A stretch of 7,541 nucleotides of DNA. It comes from Pontiellaceae bacterium. GTDB taxonomy: Bacteria; Verrucomicrobiota; Kiritimatiellia; Kiritimatiellales; Tichowtungiaceae. Position 1 is the stretch's first letter; each line of letters begins with the position of its first letter. The stretch lies in NCBI GenBank assembly GCA_025457785.1, contig JALOTS010000134.1, forward strand, positions 1-7,541, read 5' to 3'. Below are positions 5,526-7,541 of the stretch, piece by piece. The translations under genes and the position numbers were made by a program. The notes under the pieces were generated by a model. The model worked only from the letters and a program-made list of their open reading frames with translations. It was not told where the DNA came from and searched no databases.

Positions 5526-6365
5526 TCATTCGTTGACCGTTTCGACGGGGATGATGATTTCCGGCTGATCTTCACAGGAGGTATGAACCTGCACGGCGGC
5601 GCCTTGCTTTACGGAAGCAGGAAGGATCGAAAGAGTGCATTGCCAGCGGTCGGCACGGAGCTGCTTGAATTCAGCCGTTCCTTCCGCATTCATCAGTTCC
5701 GCAGAGAGAATTTCAAACGCCCGTCCGTCGCTGCTGGATAATACCGCCTGTCGATCAACAGACTCGCTGACCCCGGAAAGAACGGTGATACGCTCCGGCA
5801 CGCTTTTGATCACCGGGGTTGCCGTTCCAACCACTGGAACAGTGACAGCACCGGACGAGAAATCCAGACGGATACCGCCGCTCAAACGCTCCTGAGCGGT
5901 CAGCGGCGCCGCTGTAACGCGAATAATCCAGCTCCGGTCGGCGGATTCGACGATCTCCGCTTTAACGCCCTTCACGCTGGAAGAAACCGATCGCAAGGAA
6001 ACCGCCTCGTCCAGCAGGTTTGTGGCGACCAGTGTTTGAACCGTCTCAACCCCCGCCGTCAGCTCTCCGAACCGGATCGCGGCGGGAGTCACCTGAATTG
6101 CGGTTCCGCAAATCCCCGTCAGCCGCAAATCCAGATAAGGCCGCTTCGGATCGTTGCTTCCAATTAAAACCTGCTTGTTTTGTTCGCCCGTCCGGTTCGA
6201 CAGATCAAAAATTACATGGCAGATCGAATTGGAACCCGGTTCAAGTCTCATGGAATCCATCGAGGCTTTCATTCCGCAGCAGGCCCGAACCCTGGAAATC
6301 TCAAGGACGGTGTCACCCCGGTTCCAGATCACGAACCCGTGCGTGCCGGATCTCGTTCTGATCAA
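5526..6365 (-). CDS. DUF1573-type exported beta-sandwich protein, main reading frame
   Basis: No enzymatic role is known. The first ~90 residues carry the DUF1573/ASH-like pattern: GFVIWNRGDTVLEISRVRA, then CCG where the family has CGC, LEPGSNSICHVIFD, RTGEQNKQVLIGSND and LDLRLTGI. Two more beta-rich stretches follow (about 92-190, starting TPAAIRFGEL; and about 190-279), so it is probably three immunoglobulin-like units in the periplasm or at the cell surface. This frame opens with only a TTG at 6365 and lacks a signal peptide. The missing N-terminus, including a DFGTL strand and a hydrophobic leader, is encoded directly upstream in another frame (see 6336-6483). I read this as one gene broken by a single extra G on the minus strand. 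If a shortened protein were made from the TTG, it would stay in the cytoplasm. It is convergent with the flavoprotein. Confidence 0.75.
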   Translation of the reverse strand: MIRTRSGTHGFVIWNRGDTVLEISRVRACCGMKASMDSMRLEPGSNSICHVIFDLSNRTGEQNKQVLIGSNDPKRPYLDLRLTGICGTAIQVTPAAIRFGELTAGVETVQTLVATNLLDEAVSLRSVSSSVKGVKAEIVESADRSWIIRVTAAPLTAQERLSGGIRLDFSSGAVTVPVVGTATPVIKSVPERITVLSGVSESVDRQAVLSSSDGRAFEILSAELMNAEGTAEFKQLRADRWQCTLSILPASVKQGAAVQVHTSCEDQPEIIIPVETVNE

Positions 6366-6483
6366 TCAGTGTCCCGAAATCATACGCCGGGGCATCGCAC
6401 GCAATCTGCGGCGCGGCAACGGCAAGACCCGCCGCAACCGCGCACAAACAAAACAAGGAGCATTTCGAACCGCAGATGGACAC
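6336..6483 (-). pseudogene. N-terminal piece of the DUF1573 gene, displaced by frameshift
   Basis: In this minus frame the bases read VAAGLAVAAPQIACD, then APAYDFGTLIDQNEIRHA, and then lose family resemblance, with a stop at 6315-6313. DFGTL followed by a few polar residues and then FVIxNxGD is the usual opening of a DUF1573 domain, and FVIWNRGD is what the next frame supplies. Removing one G from the GGG at 6338-6336 joins the two frames without a gap. Upstream, SLFCLCAVAAGLAVAA looks like a signal-peptide core. The start is uncertain: GTG at 6483 and TTG at 6456 are in frame, an ATG at 6464 is in a different frame, and none has a clear ribosome-binding site. The GTG lies inside the 10-bp repeat array. 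Confidence 0.6.
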
Positions 6484-6500
6484 GAATGAACGCGGATTAA
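6471..6500. repeat. Three-unit tandem repeat with 10-bp period
   Basis: Units are CGCAGATGGA (6471-6480), CACGAATGAA (6481-6490) and CGCGGATTAA (6491-6500), consensus CRCRRATKRA, with 6 to 7 of 10 positions identical between pairs. The array sits exactly at the 3' end of the truncated PLD-helicase frame (its stop is 6499-6497) and at the 5' end of the DUF1573 gene. Similar CCGCAGAT-type phrases seem to me common as dispersed repeats in environmental genomes, but I cannot verify that here. Confidence 0.65.
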
Positions 6501-7465
6501 TTTTTTTGGTAGGCTTTATACGCAGAAATCATGGCTGCGATTGTCTTGCCTGAGCCCGTAGCCATCTCCAGAACGCCGCGATAACCTGAAGAACACCAGG
6601 CTTCCATGGCTTTTCCTTGATGCTCGAACGGTCCAGTATCATACTTTATCCAACCAGGTATCTTGAAATTGAAATTGAATGAGACAGACTGACCTTTACC
6701 ATTAGTTGTATCGTTATCCTTGTTTTGTGTGGCTTGACGGTACAATGATTGGTACTCTGATTCAGTCGGGGGAAGTTCAGAAGGATAGGAACGAAGTATT
6801 TTGTCCTTAAGAGCCTGTGAGACTGACACAATAAAGCAGCCATCTTCTGTGTTATCCCAGAGGCGATCGAATTTAATGCGGAATTTATTTATTATGTATT
6901 CCTGGGTCGAATCAATCCAGGACATAGAGACACTGATCTGCTCGAAATTATGCTTAATCCCTGAGCGGGTTATATTGCTTGAGCCATGGGCAGCTATTGT
7001 GTCATCACCATTCTTAAAAATCCACACTTTTGGGTGGAACAAGGCACGCTTCATAAGGGCGATTTTTATTTCGATGCGCCCCATACGAATGAGGTATGAA
7101 AAACATTTTAGTGTGTGTTGCTGCAGTAAATCATCTGTGATGATGAATGATTCGATGAGGTTTTTAGCCACCTCTTCAGGAGAACAAGTGCCCTCCTCAA
7201 TGGCTTCGAGGTCTTCCGGACGAAGGAAAGGACTTATTATCAACCTGAAACTGTATTTCGAGCAATTGATAAAAGCAGCACGGCCGGCGGCTAAAGTCGA
7301 CAAAGCCCCGCCTGAAAAAAAGCCCATCATGCAATCGGCCTTCTCAGTTGTGCGGAATGCTGGAACAAGCACCTCTTCAGAGAAAGGATCGTTTGGCAAG
7401 AAATAAATGGGTTTGATGCCCTTTAGCGATTGAAAACCTGCAATTTTGTCTTTGTCCATCGCCAT
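6497..7465 (-). CDS. PLD-like nuclease/SF2 helicase fusion, truncated after Walker A
   Basis: The N-terminal part resembles HKD-type phospholipase D nucleases: HPK at 144-146 (HxK), GSSNITRSGI at 161-170 and NFE at 173-175. The canonical Asp five residues after the Lys is not present (Lys151). After a charged linker (about 225-260), a DEAD/DEAH-type helicase opens with PFEHQGKAMEAW (279-290, Q-motif-like) and Walker A ATGSGKT (302-308). It stops 14 residues later at the 10-bp repeat. A complete protein of this kind would continue for several hundred residues with motifs II to VI; none are found downstream in any frame. The start is ATG 7465 (or 7459), with an in-frame TAA four codons upstream and no clear ribosome-binding site. 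The region is visibly more AT-rich than the rest of the window. PLD-helicase fusions occur in restriction and defence loci; that role is inferred. As it stands it cannot be a working helicase, though the nuclease domain is intact in length. Confidence 0.75.
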   Translation of the reverse strand: MAMDKDKIAGFQSLKGIKPIYFLPNDPFSEEVLVPAFRTTEKADCMMGFFSGGALSTLAAGRAAFINCSKYSFRLIISPFLRPEDLEAIEEGTCSPEEVAKNLIESFIITDDLLQQHTLKCFSYLIRMGRIEIKIALMKRALFHPKVWIFKNGDDTIAAHGSSNITRSGIKHNFEQISVSMSWIDSTQEYIINKFRIKFDRLWDNTEDGCFIVSVSQALKDKILRSYPSELPPTESEYQSLYRQATQNKDNDTTNGKGQSVSFNFNFKIPGWIKYDTGPFEHQGKAMEAWCSSGYRGVLEMATGSGKTIAAMISAYKAYQKN

Positions 7466-7541
7466 ATAGTTTTATTTAATGGCATCAAAATTTCATATAG
7501 CTAAAAGCATATCAATCAAAGATTGCAGACAAAACAGAAAT

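Noticed and set aside
6440..6520. Fusion of the PLD-helicase to DUF1573 by slippage at the A7 run (6507-6501, minus strand)
   Set aside because: A one-base shift would join the frames, but the junction residues match neither family and no known protein of this design comes to mind; coincidence is more likely.

Overview
The window holds seven genes or gene pieces from what looks like a moderately GC-rich bacterium. I lean towards the PVC group (Verrucomicrobiota, Kiritimatiellota, Lentisphaerota). The reasons are a DUF1573-type exported protein, a split-type glycine decarboxylase gene, an orphan S23/IVP four-helix-bundle gene and a density of short dispersed repeats. No rRNA or other marker gene is present, so this placement is tentative.

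Layout, left to right. (1) The 3' part of a Gfo/Idh/MocA-family NAD(P)-dependent oxidoreductase (+, to 967). (2) A 341-base convergent gap (968-1308) with a candidate terminator, two matching TTCCA-N5-TGGAA dyads and the gcvPA terminator hairpin. (3) gcvPA (-, 1309-2649), the non-PLP half of glycine decarboxylase, without gcvPB beside it. (4) A small S23/IVP-family gene (+, 2799-3257) bracketed by GGGTGTC repeats upstream and their reverse complements downstream. Its last ~32 codons run through the downstream repeats and overlap the trpD start by ATGA. (5) trpD (+, 3254-4270), anthranilate phosphoribosyltransferase. (6) A large imperfect inverted repeat (4292-4377) built from a 15-bp-phased CAGAATAATT unit. 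(7) A short-form HI0933-family flavoprotein (+, 4409-5482). (8) A DUF1573-type exported protein (-, 5526 to about 6483) broken by an apparent single-base frameshift near 6336-6338. (9) A three-unit, 10-bp-period tandem repeat (6471-6500). (10) An AT-richer ORF (-, 6497-7465) with a PLD-like nuclease domain followed by the start of a superfamily 2 helicase. It ends just after Walker A, exactly at the repeat.

The metabolic genes (glycine cleavage, tryptophan synthesis, sugar-type oxidoreductase, flavoprotein) do not form one pathway. The only tight coupling is the IVP gene with trpD, and it looks secondary: an inserted element has run its reading frame into the trpD start. The right end looks like the remnant of a defence or mobile island, cut at a dispersed repeat. 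The most interesting material is four unrelated short-repeat architectures, three of which sit at gene boundaries that look rearranged or newly coupled.
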